Source: Piscirickettsiaceae bacterium (GTDB taxonomy: Bacteria > Pseudomonadota > Gammaproteobacteria > Thiomicrospirales > Thiomicrospiraceae). Taken from it: a DNA stretch of 36,038 nt. The translations under genes were made by a program, and so were the position numbers. Positions 17,727 to 25,963 of the stretch are shown here, piece after piece. The DNA is taken from assembly GCA_027019045.1 (NCBI GenBank), contig JALUXI010000236.1:1-36038 (forward strand), in the 5' to 3' direction. Numbering within the stretch: position 1 is the stretch's first letter; each line of letters starts with the position of its first letter. The notes beneath the pieces are model-generated. The model did not search any database and was not told the origin of the DNA. It saw nothing but the letters and a program-made list of their open reading frames with translations.

Positions 17727-17730
17727 CTAG
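17727..17730. repeat. Target-site duplication CTAG, left copy
   Basis: CTAG next to the left terminal repeat, matched by CTAG at 17898-17901. Joining the flanks with one copy rebuilds an open motB frame, which confirms it as the insertion target. Confidence 0.85.
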
Positions 17731-17897
17731 GGAAGCGCTGATTAACTCGCTTGAGCTTCTGCGGGACTTTAAGGGTGCAAATTCTAGACGGGCTTTGCAG
17801 GCAATGGCTAGCCCTTATCAAAAAGCCCAACAACGAAGTTGTACCCTTAAAGCCCCGCCCGAAGGGGGCTAAGCCAAGCCAGTTAATCAGCGCTTCC
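17731..17897. mobile_element. IS5-like miniature inverted-repeat element inserted in motB
   Basis: A 167-bp element with perfect 17-bp terminal inverted repeats, GGAAGCGCTGATTAACT at 17731-17747 and its complement at 17881-17897, flanked by CTAG at 17727-17730 and 17898-17901. Inner sequence is also largely self-complementary (GGGACTTTAAGGGTGCAA near the left end against a 16/18 complement near the right), so it can fold into one long hairpin. It holds no transposase gene. GGAAG ends and a 4-bp YTAR target duplication are known traits of the IS5 group; that family call is inference. The right repeat supplies the present last three codons and the stop of motB. Confidence 0.9.
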
Positions 17898-18756
17898 CTA
17901 GTTGTTCTACCGTCGGCGCCTCACTCAAACTCTTCAAGCGTTTTTCTGCTTCTTGGTTCAGAACAATGATACTGATTCGCCTATTTCTCGGGTTATAAGG
18001 GTTTTCCTTATCAAAAGGTACCGTATCTGCTAATCCCACCACTTGAGCAATCTTTTTCGGATTGACGCCACCTTTAATCAACAATCTTCTCGCCGCATTC
18101 GCACGATCAGCCGAGAGCTCCCAGTTCGTATAATCAGGACTATTTCGATAGCCTGATGAATCAGTATGCCCCGCAATACTAATACGATTATTCGTATTTC
18201 TAAGGATCTTACCCACTTCTTTCAAGAGCTTAGCAGCATAATCTTTTGGCAAATCTACTCCCGCTTCAAACATTGGGCGCTTACGGTCATCCAGCACTTG
18301 AATCTGCAAACCATTTGGGGTCACATCAATTTTTAATTGATCTTTTAGTTTCCTTAAAGAAGGCGAACTATTTATTTTCTGTTCAAGTTGCTGTTTTAAG
18401 CTAATCATCTCTTGCTTTTCTTTCTCTTTCGCACCATCTTGAACCCCCTCTTTCATGCCATTCCCTTTAGGTGAAGACTTAAAGCCCCCCATATCAATCA
18501 CGGCATCATTGGGACGACCTGCACTTTTCGATTGAATCAGCACCTGCGGCGAGCCTTCAATCACCGTCGGATTACGGAAATATTCCGCCATCGCCTTCAT
18601 CTCTTCGTCATTTTCACCACCCAATACCCAAAGCATCAAGAAAAAGGCCATCGCAGCCGTCATAAAGTCAGCAAACGCCACCTTCCATGCCCCTCCGTGT
18701 GCACAGTGTGGGCACTTCGCAATGCGTTTTATGATTATGGACTGTTCATCACTCAT
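17887..18756 (-). CDS. motB: Flagellar stator protein MotB with element-derived C-terminus
   Basis: A 289-residue stator subunit that anchors the motor to peptidoglycan and carries the ion path. The N-terminus has one membrane helix with the ion-binding Asp30 in VAFADFMTAAMAFFLMLWVL. The plug/linker follows, and the OmpA-like peptidoglycan-binding domain covers about 150-275 (ISIAGHTDSSGYRNSPDYTN, LSADRANAARRLL, NRRISIIVL). The final residues GKR and the TGA stop are encoded by a mobile-element end. Across the element the original frame would read EKEMAKPAAHH and stop at 17692, giving 297 residues. The OmpA domain is intact, so the protein probably works. A CPHCAH motif just before the helix (15-20) is unusual. 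Confidence 0.93.
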   Translation of the reverse strand: MSDEQSIIIKRIAKCPHCAHGGAWKVAFADFMTAAMAFFLMLWVLGGENDEEMKAMAEYFRNPTVIEGSPQVLIQSKSAGRPNDAVIDMGGFKSSPKGNGMKEGVQDGAKEKEKQEMISLKQQLEQKINSSPSLRKLKDQLKIDVTPNGLQIQVLDDRKRPMFEAGVDLPKDYAAKLLKEVGKILRNTNNRISIAGHTDSSGYRNSPDYTNWELSADRANAARRLLIKGGVNPKKIAQVVGLADTVPFDKENPYNPRNRRISIIVLNQEAEKRLKSLSEAPTVEQLGKR

Positions 18757-18776
18757 GACGGATTACAAAACTCTCA

Positions 18777-19628
18777 TTATTTTTGGGTTTGGAGATATTC
18801 ATCTAACTCTTGGAAAGTCGGGCGTTCGGCACCTGGAATTGCTTTTCGACCAAACTCCACCGCAATTTGCGGTGCATAGCCATTTAGATTAGCCATTAAA
18901 CAGGTTTTAATCGTACTAAAGAATGCACTACTATCATTGGCTCTGTTCGCCATATCCGCCGCAATAGGTGCAACAAAACCATAGGCTGCCAAAATACCCA
19001 AAAAGGTTCCCACCAAGGCCACCGACATATGGTGCGCAATTTCTAAAGGCCCCGCATCCAAATACCCCATCGTAATAATAATTCCCATAACAGCTGCAAC
19101 GATACCAAAACCAGGTAATCCTTCTGCCACCTTACCAACCGCTTCTGCTGGCATTGCACCTTCATGGTGGTGAATATCGAGTTCTAAAATCATTAAATCT
19201 TCTAACTGATAGGGGTTACTCGCACCACTAATCATTAAACGCAGATAGTCACAAATAAAATCCACTGCATGATGATCTGCCACCACTTTAGGAGAGGCAT
19301 TAAACAATTCACTGGAATGGGGATCTTCTACATCCGCTTCAATCGCCATCAAGCCTTCTCGGCGTGCTTTATTGAAAATTCTGAACATCAACCCCAACAA
19401 TTCTAAATAAGTTTCCTTGGTATAAGGATTCGGCTTAAAGAGTGCGATTGCATTAGCAAACCCCGCTTTAACTACCCAACCTGGGTTAGCAGTAATATAA
19501 GCACCAATGGACGCCCCAATGATTATCAATACCTCCAAGGGTTGAATAAGAATACCAAAGCTTCCATGAGGAAGGTATCCTCCAAGAATACAACCAATGA
19601 CAACTAAGGTTCCAACTATCCCTTTCAT
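18777..19628 (-). CDS. motA: Flagellar stator protein MotA
   Basis: A 283-residue protein with four membrane helices (pairs near residues 3-50 and 165-220). The cytoplasmic loop contains the charged stretch RREGLMAIEADVEDP that contacts FliG, and the conserved MGYLDAGPLEIAHHMSVALV carries the proline at the channel helix. With MotB it forms the torque-generating unit; the MotB helix type suggests protons. It lies 23 nt after the chemoreceptor-like gene and 20 nt before motB. A place inside the fliK-fliL interval is not the usual one. Confidence 0.95.
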   Translation of the reverse strand: MKGIVGTLVVIGCILGGYLPHGSFGILIQPLEVLIIIGASIGAYITANPGWVVKAGFANAIALFKPNPYTKETYLELLGLMFRIFNKARREGLMAIEADVEDPHSSELFNASPKVVADHHAVDFICDYLRLMISGASNPYQLEDLMILELDIHHHEGAMPAEAVGKVAEGLPGFGIVAAVMGIIITMGYLDAGPLEIAHHMSVALVGTFLGILAAYGFVAPIAADMANRANDSSAFFSTIKTCLMANLNGYAPQIAVEFGRKAIPGAERPTFQELDEYLQTQK

Positions 19629-19651
19629 ATCTTTTCCTTAAGGTGCTTAAT

Positions 19652-20659
19652 CTATGCAACGCGTGACAAAGTCACTTCCATTTGTTGATGGGTTTTCTGT
19701 AAAGATTCAAACCCTTGATGAATATTGATAAAAATCTCATTGATCTGTTCAGCCTCTGCCGCACTGCTATCCACATGTGCTTGACTCTGGTTCATCACTT
19801 CTACAGCATTTTCTGCCTTGGTTTGCAACGCTTCGACCAATTTTTCAATCTCTTCCGTCGCTTCTTGTGTACGAGTCGCCAGCCCACGCACCTCATCAGC
19901 AACCACGGCAAAACCACGACCATGCTCTCCCGCACGAGCTGCTTCAATTGCCGCATTCAACGCCAGCAAATTTGTCTGACCAGCAATATCTTGAATCATC
20001 GTCAAGACCCCGTTGATATTTTCGCTTTCTTGTTTCAGCTCATCAATCACCTGGGTGGCACTGTTGACCTCATCGGACAAAGCATTCATTTCAGTATCCA
20101 TTCTCGTTAAAACCTGCTCACCGTCTACCACTCGATGGTCCATCACACCGATTTCCTCAATCACCTCATCACAACGAGATTTCAACTCTTCTCGACAAGT
20201 TGCCACTTCCTCTAACGCTTGATGCAACTGTTCATCCGTCTCTTTGAAGCGAGCCAACTGGCAATCAATCTCCTCCAACTGTTTCATCAGCGTGCCCATT
20301 TTATCCACTGCTTGAGAAAGCTCAACCTGTTTGTGTGCGATTTTGTCATTAAAATATGCCACCAGCCGCTTCACCCAAGCAAACCGTTCCATCCCTGCCA
20401 AGTGGAAAATGTGCAATGACCACTGCGGATCATCACGATGAACCTGTTCTTCGAGATACCCCGTCAGCATGCGTTCTTCTTGACGAATTCGATTTTTCAA
20501 CCAAATTAAATAGCCAAGCGTCAACAGTAAAATAAAGCCCAAAAACCCCAGTCCTGTCCATAGCATTACATTGCTTTCACCCGCAAGCACAGGCATGGGC
20601 ATCAAACCCCATACCATCACTTGTCCGATAAAAAGCCCCCGTAGATGCTGTTTACGCAT
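19652..20659 (-). CDS. Sensor-less chemoreceptor-like protein (MCP signalling tip)
   Basis: A 335-residue protein with an N-terminal signal-like segment (about 6-26, PVLAG), then one membrane helix (about 31-54), and a long cytoplasmic coiled coil. The highly conserved receptor tip, [20 protein letters not shown], is near residues 235-255 and is the CheA/CheW contact of methyl-accepting proteins. There is no periplasmic ligand domain and no HAMP. The helix before the tip is about 180 residues but the return helix only about 70, so the usual C-terminal methylation helix and CheR tether are absent. It starts in an 8-nt overlap with fliK and precedes motA. It may be a soluble-cue receptor, an array part or a motor-linked protein; the function is not known. 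Confidence 0.85.
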   Translation of the reverse strand: MRKQHLRGLFIGQVMVWGLMPMPVLAGESNVMLWTGLGFLGFILLLTLGYLIWLKNRIRQEERMLTGYLEEQVHRDDPQWSLHIFHLAGMERFAWVKRLVAYFNDKIAHKQVELSQAVDKMGTLMKQLEEIDCQLARFKETDEQLHQALEEVATCREELKSRCDEVIEEIGVMDHRVVDGEQVLTRMDTEMNALSDEVNSATQVIDELKQESENINGVLTMIQDIAGQTNLLALNAAIEAARAGEHGRGFAVVADEVRGLATRTQEATEEIEKLVEALQTKAENAVEVMNQSQAHVDSSAAEAEQINEIFINIHQGFESLQKTHQQMEVTLSRVA

Positions 20660-22256
20660 AGTAATCCACCATCCCTTCTAAGGACGAATTAACGGCAATT
20701 GGAGTCATCTCTTCTTCAGACATTTCCGAACCTAAAGCACCATTAGAAACACCTTTTGTCCCCTTTCCACCTTCAGCCGTTTCACCTTCCGCCCCATGCT
20801 GAAAGCCTTGGTCAGCGACATCTAGATTCGCCAACTGCACGCCATTGCTTTCCAACATTTCGCGCAATCGTGGCATGGCATCCATCATGGCCTCACGGGT
20901 CATATGATGATTTGCTAAAAGGTTAACATGCAACTGACGATCCTTATCCATATGTAACCTTACTTGAATAGGCCCCAATTTTTCAGGATTCAGCGTAATC
21001 TGCATTTTCTGAATATCGCGACTGGCCGCCATTTGCAAATGCTTCCCTAAAGCCTCCCCCCATTTTTGCGACTGAATACTATGCGTAATGGTTTGATAGC
21101 TAGTCGGAACCATTTTATCTGCAGCTGCCGTTAAGGGCAAAGACAAGCTATCATTGCTTTTCAAGCTATTCCCATCAACCGTTCCCGAACTGCTCAATGT
21201 CTCTTCAGATTTCAACCTTTGTTGCTGCTTTTGAGACTGTATCTGCTGTTGAGCCTGCGCCATCATCGTGCTTATCCGTTGAATTGAAGCTTGTTGCCCC
21301 ATTGACTGCATCATATGGGGTAACGCCATCATTTGACTGACCGATGACTTATCTCCACTCAAAATAGACTGTGATAACTCGGTTTTAAAAAAGCCTTGAG
21401 TATCAGGTCGATCTTCTCCCTGTTGTATTTCAGGTTGAACCTTTATTTTTGTTGTAGAGAGGTTAAAAGGTACAGCAGCTACTCCTTCTTTCTTTACCCC
21501 CCCATTTTGATGTACTAAAGTTGTCATTAAAGGACTTGTTGATATCGTCTCTTGCTGAATAGACTGAAGAACTTGATCCTGTACAGAAGGCTCTATCTCC
21601 TGCTGCCCGACCAACGCCTTAGCATCACCTGAGATATGAATAGATTTTTCGATTATGGAATTCACAACCACATCAGGTGACACTTGGTTATCCCCAAATG
21701 ATACTGAATGGGTTTTAGAATCTGTTTTTTCCGTAATGGGATTCACCACAATGGGCTGTGATTGGGATAAAAGAGAGGCTGGCTCTGTTTTAATATCTGA
21801 TGTTGGTTTAACATTTGCAGAAGTAATAGACTTCCCCTCTGCCACTGAAACCGATTGTTCACTTGATGTCACAGACAATTCAACGACCGACTCCGTCAAT
21901 TTATTGTCATTCGACTCAATCGTTGCAATATTCGCTTCGCCTGCACCCGTGTGAAGCGCATCCTCTCCCAAAACTTTAGAGATCGACACGCCTCCCACTT
22001 CTAAATGCGGTGTACCTTGTAAAGAAAGTTGATTATCCTGCGAAGAGTGTAAAATTTGAGCAAAACTCTCTTGAGCTTGCGTGCCTTCTTCCCCTTGCTT
22101 TAAAGGCTTTAACACAGATTTAGTATCAGAGACACTTTCAACACCTAATGGTTCAAAGATAGAGGTTGCCTTCTCAGATTTTTTATGTGAAGTAACCATC
22201 CCCCCTTCAACAGAGCTAACTGCACTGCCACCTATTTCCCTTGTTGCTTGTAACAT
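20652..22256 (-). CDS. fliK: Flagellar hook-length control protein FliK
   Basis: A 534-residue secreted ruler. The long N-terminal region (about 1-370) is rich in Ser, Gln and Thr with no clear fold. The C-terminal domain (about 395-480) has the FliK core: [19 protein letters not shown] and the following [20 protein letters not shown]. It acts on FlhB to switch export once the hook is complete. A sigma-54 promoter (22295-22310) lies 39 nt upstream, so fliK is the first gene of the fliK-mcp-motAB-fliL... run. Confidence 0.93.
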   Translation of the reverse strand: MLQATREIGGSAVSSVEGGMVTSHKKSEKATSIFEPLGVESVSDTKSVLKPLKQGEEGTQAQESFAQILHSSQDNQLSLQGTPHLEVGGVSISKVLGEDALHTGAGEANIATIESNDNKLTESVVELSVTSSEQSVSVAEGKSITSANVKPTSDIKTEPASLLSQSQPIVVNPITEKTDSKTHSVSFGDNQVSPDVVVNSIIEKSIHISGDAKALVGQQEIEPSVQDQVLQSIQQETISTSPLMTTLVHQNGGVKKEGVAAVPFNLSTTKIKVQPEIQQGEDRPDTQGFFKTELSQSILSGDKSSVSQMMALPHMMQSMGQQASIQRISTMMAQAQQQIQSQKQQQRLKSEETLSSSGTVDGNSLKSNDSLSLPLTAAADKMVPTSYQTITHSIQSQKWGEALGKHLQMAASRDIQKMQITLNPEKLGPIQVRLHMDKDRQLHVNLLANHHMTREAMMDAMPRLREMLESNGVQLANLDVADQGFQHGAEGETAEGGKGTKGVSNGALGSEMSEEEMTPIAVNSSLEGMVDYYA

Positions 22257-22294
22257 GATGCTATTCTCTTATTTTTATTTTCATTGATGAGAAA

Positions 22295-22310
22295 AGCAAA
22301 TAGCATGCCT
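22295..22310 (-). promoter_or_regulatory. Sigma-54 promoter for fliK and downstream genes
   Basis: On the - strand, AGGCATGCTATTTGCT matches TGGCACG-N4-TTGCT at 10 of 12 fixed positions, with the invariant GG and GC ten nucleotides apart. It overlaps the fliJ stop codon and lies in the 52-nt gap before fliK. Confidence 0.7.
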
Positions 22311-22797
22311 ATTTTTTACAACCGCCAGATTTTCTCTGAAATAAGTCGTTACTTTTTTCTAACATGCTTGCAGAAGCCAAATCATCCAACATATTCTGCT
22401 CTTGTCGTTGTGCACGCTTCTCCTGCTTCAGTTCCAAGTTTTTTTGAACTTTTTGCAACCCTTTCAAATAGGCGCGTTTCTCCATCCAATCCTCTCTCGC
22501 CCGATCCACCACCTCTTGCAACTGCAACACTTTTTGTTGCTCCTGTCCAAGCGCCACTTGAACTTTATGAATAAAAGCATGGGTATTTTGAAAATGGGAT
22601 GCAGACAGCGTCCCTAAGGATTGAGCTTTTTGACTTGAAAGCTCGTGTAAATACTGCGTTAAAGAGTCAACTTGAAATTGTGTCTGCTCAAGCTGAGTTT
22701 GAATGGCTCGCAAAGTCTGCCCTGCCTGCTCCAAATCCTGCTCTGCTAAAGAAATGACCGTTTTCATTCGATCAATTTTTTTCTGTTCCGTACCCAT
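22309..22797 (-). CDS. fliJ: Flagellar export protein FliJ
   Basis: A 162-residue protein that is almost entirely an antiparallel coiled coil (Gln- and Leu-rich heptads over about 5-140). FliJ is the stalk of the FliI ATPase and contacts FlhA. Sequence conservation in this family is low; identity rests on the coiled coil, length and position 1 nt after fliI. The C-terminus is basic with a cysteine (GGCKK). Confidence 0.88.
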   Translation of the reverse strand: MGTEQKKIDRMKTVISLAEQDLEQAGQTLRAIQTQLEQTQFQVDSLTQYLHELSSQKAQSLGTLSASHFQNTHAFIHKVQVALGQEQQKVLQLQEVVDRAREDWMEKRAYLKGLQKVQKNLELKQEKRAQRQEQNMLDDLASASMLEKSNDLFQRKSGGCKK

Positions 22798-22798
22798 C

Positions 22799-24142
22799 TT
22801 ACTGTAAGCTCAATTCCAAAGCCTTTAAACTCTGCTCTAAATCAAAAGCTTCATGAATGCTTTGGGATAAAAATGCTTCTAATTCAGAATGCTTCTGAAT
22901 GGCTAGATCAATCTGAGGATCTGTCCCTTGCTTATAAGCTCCCACATTGATTAAATCTTTATTTTGCGCATACAAAGAATACAATTGCTTAAATCGTGCC
23001 GCTAACTGAAGATGTCTTTCTGAAGCGATATCCACCATCACTCGGCTGACTGAAGCCTCCACATCAATCGCAGGATAACGCCCCGATTCAGCAATCTCAC
23101 GAGATAACACAATATGTCCATCCAAAACTCCCCGTGCCGAATCCACCACTGGATCACTCTGATCATCCCCTTCAGCCAACACGGTATAAATGGCCGTAAT
23201 CGAGCCTTCACCCGAATCACTATTTCCCGCTCTTTCTACTAAATGTGGCAATTTAGCAAACACTGAAGGTGGATAACCTTTGGTCGCCGGCGGCTCTCCC
23301 ACCGCCAAAGCAATTTCTCGCTGCGCTTGTGCAAAACGGGTCAAAGAGTCCATTAACAATAATACATTCATCCCCAAAGAACGAAAATATTCCGCAATCG
23401 AAGTCGCCAACATCGCGCCATGCAGACGCATCAGTGGCGGGTCATCCGCTGGTGTAGCGACCACAACTGACCGTTTCAACCCCTCTTCCCCAAGATTATT
23501 GCGCACAAAGTCATTCACCTCTCGTCCCCGCTCGCCAATCAGCCCCACCACCACAATATCAGCAGAGGTATAACGGGTCATCATCCCCAACAGCACACTC
23601 TTTCCAACCCCCGTACCCGCCATCAAACCAACACGCTGACCTTTCCCCAGCGTCAGTAATCCGTTAATCGCCTTAATTCCCACATCCAACGGCTGTTCAA
23701 TGGGCGCTCTCTGCAGCGGATTCAGGCGAATACCCTCAATTGGCCAAGTATCCTCTGTGACAATTTCTCCTAGCCCATCCAGTGGTTTACCCGTTCCATC
23801 TAGCACGCGTCCTAACATCTGTTTGCCAACAGGCACCTGAATCCCACCCTGCAGAGGCACCACTTGTGCATTAGGAGACAATCCCTGAATGGGGCCTATT
23901 GGCATTAAATAGAGTGTATCTTGTTCAAAACCGACCACTTCTGCTTCAATCGGCGGTTGATTGGGTTGAAGGATATGACAACGCGAGCCGATGGCAGCAT
24001 AAGTCCCTACCGTTTCAATGGTCATCCCAACCATTCGAACCAAACGCCCTTTTACAGGCAGGACTGGGAATTCTGGCAATTTTTGCCGCAACTGTGATAA
24101 TTTGCTTGCCACTGAATCTGAAAGACGCTGTGTCATTGTCAT
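22799..24142 (-). CDS. fliI: Flagellar export ATPase FliI
   Basis: A 447-residue ATPase related to the F1 beta subunit. Walker A is GLMAGTGVGKSVLLG (Lys181), Walker B is VLLLMDSLTRFAQAQREI, and GLIGERGREVNDF and the conserved P-S-V-F stretch (GYPPSVFAKLPHLVERAG) follow. The ATG at 24142 is preferred to the adjacent GTG at 24145. It lies 18 nt after fliH, which encodes its regulator, and 1 nt before fliJ. Confidence 0.96.
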   Translation of the reverse strand: MTMTQRLSDSVASKLSQLRQKLPEFPVLPVKGRLVRMVGMTIETVGTYAAIGSRCHILQPNQPPIEAEVVGFEQDTLYLMPIGPIQGLSPNAQVVPLQGGIQVPVGKQMLGRVLDGTGKPLDGLGEIVTEDTWPIEGIRLNPLQRAPIEQPLDVGIKAINGLLTLGKGQRVGLMAGTGVGKSVLLGMMTRYTSADIVVVGLIGERGREVNDFVRNNLGEEGLKRSVVVATPADDPPLMRLHGAMLATSIAEYFRSLGMNVLLLMDSLTRFAQAQREIALAVGEPPATKGYPPSVFAKLPHLVERAGNSDSGEGSITAIYTVLAEGDDQSDPVVDSARGVLDGHIVLSREIAESGRYPAIDVEASVSRVMVDIASERHLQLAARFKQLYSLYAQNKDLINVGAYKQGTDPQIDLAIQKHSELEAFLSQSIHEAFDLEQSLKALELSLQ

Positions 24143-24160
24143 CACGAGACCTTAAGCGCT

Positions 24161-24925
24161 TTATGTATTCGCATGAATTTCTTCTGTCTTATCAGAAGCG
24201 TATGCTTGAGCTGAAGCTTCTTGCCAAACTTTTGAAACTACTTCAGATAGCTGTTCACGCCAATCTGCATCAACCATAGAATTTTGATGTTTTAAGCGCA
24301 AACATCCTTTTTCAAGATGAGGATCTTGTAATAACCGCCAGCCCGCTGAAAAATGCTCTGTTTGTGCATCAAGATAATCATGTAAATGGGCATAATCCTC
24401 AGCAGACACAAACACCTCTATCTCTGCCTCTAACTCAGGCAACTGTTCTATTGCCCGCTGAAAAACTTCAACAATCCAAGTATCCGATAGCCTAATCTGT
24501 TGATGCACAACTCTTTCAGCCACCTCTAAAGATAAAGCAACCATCTGTTGAAACACCTCCTCTTCAAGCGTTTTCAAAGGCGTTTCGAAAGCCTCCAGCA
24601 AAGTTTTCATCTGCACCGCCGACTGCTCAAAAAGAGCCTCTTGCTTCTGCCTACCCTCTTCTAAAGCTTGCGCCAGTCCCGCTTGATAGCCCTCATCATG
24701 ACCCGCCTGAAATCCCTCTTCTTTGGCTTTTTGACGCAACTTCTCCTCTTCTTCTTGAGTTAACCGAGCCTGCTCAACCGCTTGTGCCGCCTGCTCTTCT
24801 GCTTTAGCCTCCAACTCCTCTTCAGTATAAAATTGTGCAAGCGACCAAGGCGACGCCTGAGGCACCTCTAACTCGGTTGCAGCAACCAATTTTGTTTGTT
24901 TAGGCTCTTCTTGAAAATCTGCCAT
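24161..24925 (-). CDS. fliH: Flagellar export ATPase regulator FliH
   Basis: A 254-residue protein that binds the FliI ATPase. It has a Glu/Gln-rich N-terminal half with the glycine-repeat helix typical of FliH (EGFQAGHDEGYQAGLAQALEEG) and a C-terminal domain similar to ATP synthase delta (about 115-240). ATG at 24925 is chosen; an in-frame TTG at 24937 would leave no room for a ribosome site after fliG. Confidence 0.92.
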   Translation of the reverse strand: MADFQEEPKQTKLVAATELEVPQASPWSLAQFYTEEELEAKAEEQAAQAVEQARLTQEEEEKLRQKAKEEGFQAGHDEGYQAGLAQALEEGRQKQEALFEQSAVQMKTLLEAFETPLKTLEEEVFQQMVALSLEVAERVVHQQIRLSDTWIVEVFQRAIEQLPELEAEIEVFVSAEDYAHLHDYLDAQTEHFSAGWRLLQDPHLEKGCLRLKHQNSMVDADWREQLSEVVSKVWQEASAQAYASDKTEEIHANT

Positions 24926-24937
24926 CACCCATTCCAA

Positions 24938-25960
24938 TTACACAAACTCTTCACCCCCACCAGGCATCATAATCTTCTCTTCATCCGCTAGGCGACGCAC
25001 TGTTTGAATAATTTGTCGCTGTGCATCTTCTACATCAGACAACTTCACAGGCCCCATCATCTCAATCTCTTCTTTGAGCATCTCAGCTTGTCGTTTAGAC
25101 ATATTATTCAAGAACTTATCAATCAATGACTGATCAGCACCCTTCAAAGCCACCTTCAAGACATCCATAGGCACTTCTCCAGCGATGGTCTGCATGGCAC
25201 GATCATCCAACTGAATAAGATCTTCAAAGACAAACATCTTATCTTGAATCGCCTTACTAACATCTTCATGCTTAGCGGCAATCTCATCCAAAATTTTGGT
25301 GTCTTTTCCACCGCCGACTAAGTTAAGAATCTCTGCCGCCTTCTTATCCCCACCAATCGCAGCCAATTTTCCACCATCCCCACTGGCTTGACTTAACATC
25401 ACATCATTCAAATCAAATAACGCTCGAGGCTGAACAGTCGTTAAAGTTGCAATACGGTAAATCACTTCTGCTTGGAAGCGTTCAGGAATACCTTCTAAAA
25501 CTTGAGCAGCCTGATCAGGGTCAAAATAAGATAAAATCACCGCGACCACCTGAGGGTGTTCATTTTTTAACATATTAGCAATGGTAGAAGGATGCATCCA
25601 CTTTAATGCTTCCAATCCTTTTACCTGATCCGCCAACATGGAAACATCCATCAACTGACCCACCCCTTCGCCCAAGGTTTCGGTCATCAGTGTTTGAGCG
25701 AACTCGCTAGGATCCACACCCAAAGCATCTTCGCCCAACTCATCCAAAAAAGATCTTAAGGATTCCGTCACATCCTCATGACGCACATCTTCCAACTGGG
25801 AAATCGCATTCCCCACCTGTTGTACTTCTCTTGGATTTAAATTTGTTAATACCTTAGCCGCTAAATCTCGCCCCAATGAGAGCATCAATAATGCAGCTCG
25901 TTCAGGACCCGAACGAGGCTTTCGCTCCTCATCTTCAATCTCTTCCAACTCTTCAGGCAT
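24938..25960 (-). CDS. fliG: Flagellar motor switch protein FliG
   Basis: A 340-residue C-ring protein that converts stator torque to rotation. N-terminal domain contacts FliF, the middle domain has the EHPQ motif (LKNEHPQVVAVILSYFD) and the C-terminal domain carries the charged torque helix (LIDKFLNNMSKRQAEMLKEE). It begins 3 nt after the fliF stop and ends 12 nt before fliH. Confidence 0.97.
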   Translation of the reverse strand: MPEELEEIEDEERKPRSGPERAALLMLSLGRDLAAKVLTNLNPREVQQVGNAISQLEDVRHEDVTESLRSFLDELGEDALGVDPSEFAQTLMTETLGEGVGQLMDVSMLADQVKGLEALKWMHPSTIANMLKNEHPQVVAVILSYFDPDQAAQVLEGIPERFQAEVIYRIATLTTVQPRALFDLNDVMLSQASGDGGKLAAIGGDKKAAEILNLVGGGKDTKILDEIAAKHEDVSKAIQDKMFVFEDLIQLDDRAMQTIAGEVPMDVLKVALKGADQSLIDKFLNNMSKRQAEMLKEEIEMMGPVKLSDVEDAQRQIIQTVRRLADEEKIMMPGGGEEFV

Positions 25961-25963
25961 CTT

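Noticed and set aside
17751-17969. 72-residue open frame on the + strand over the motB insertion
   Set aside because: It starts inside the miniature element and continues antisense into motB; there is no ribosome site and no transposase motif.
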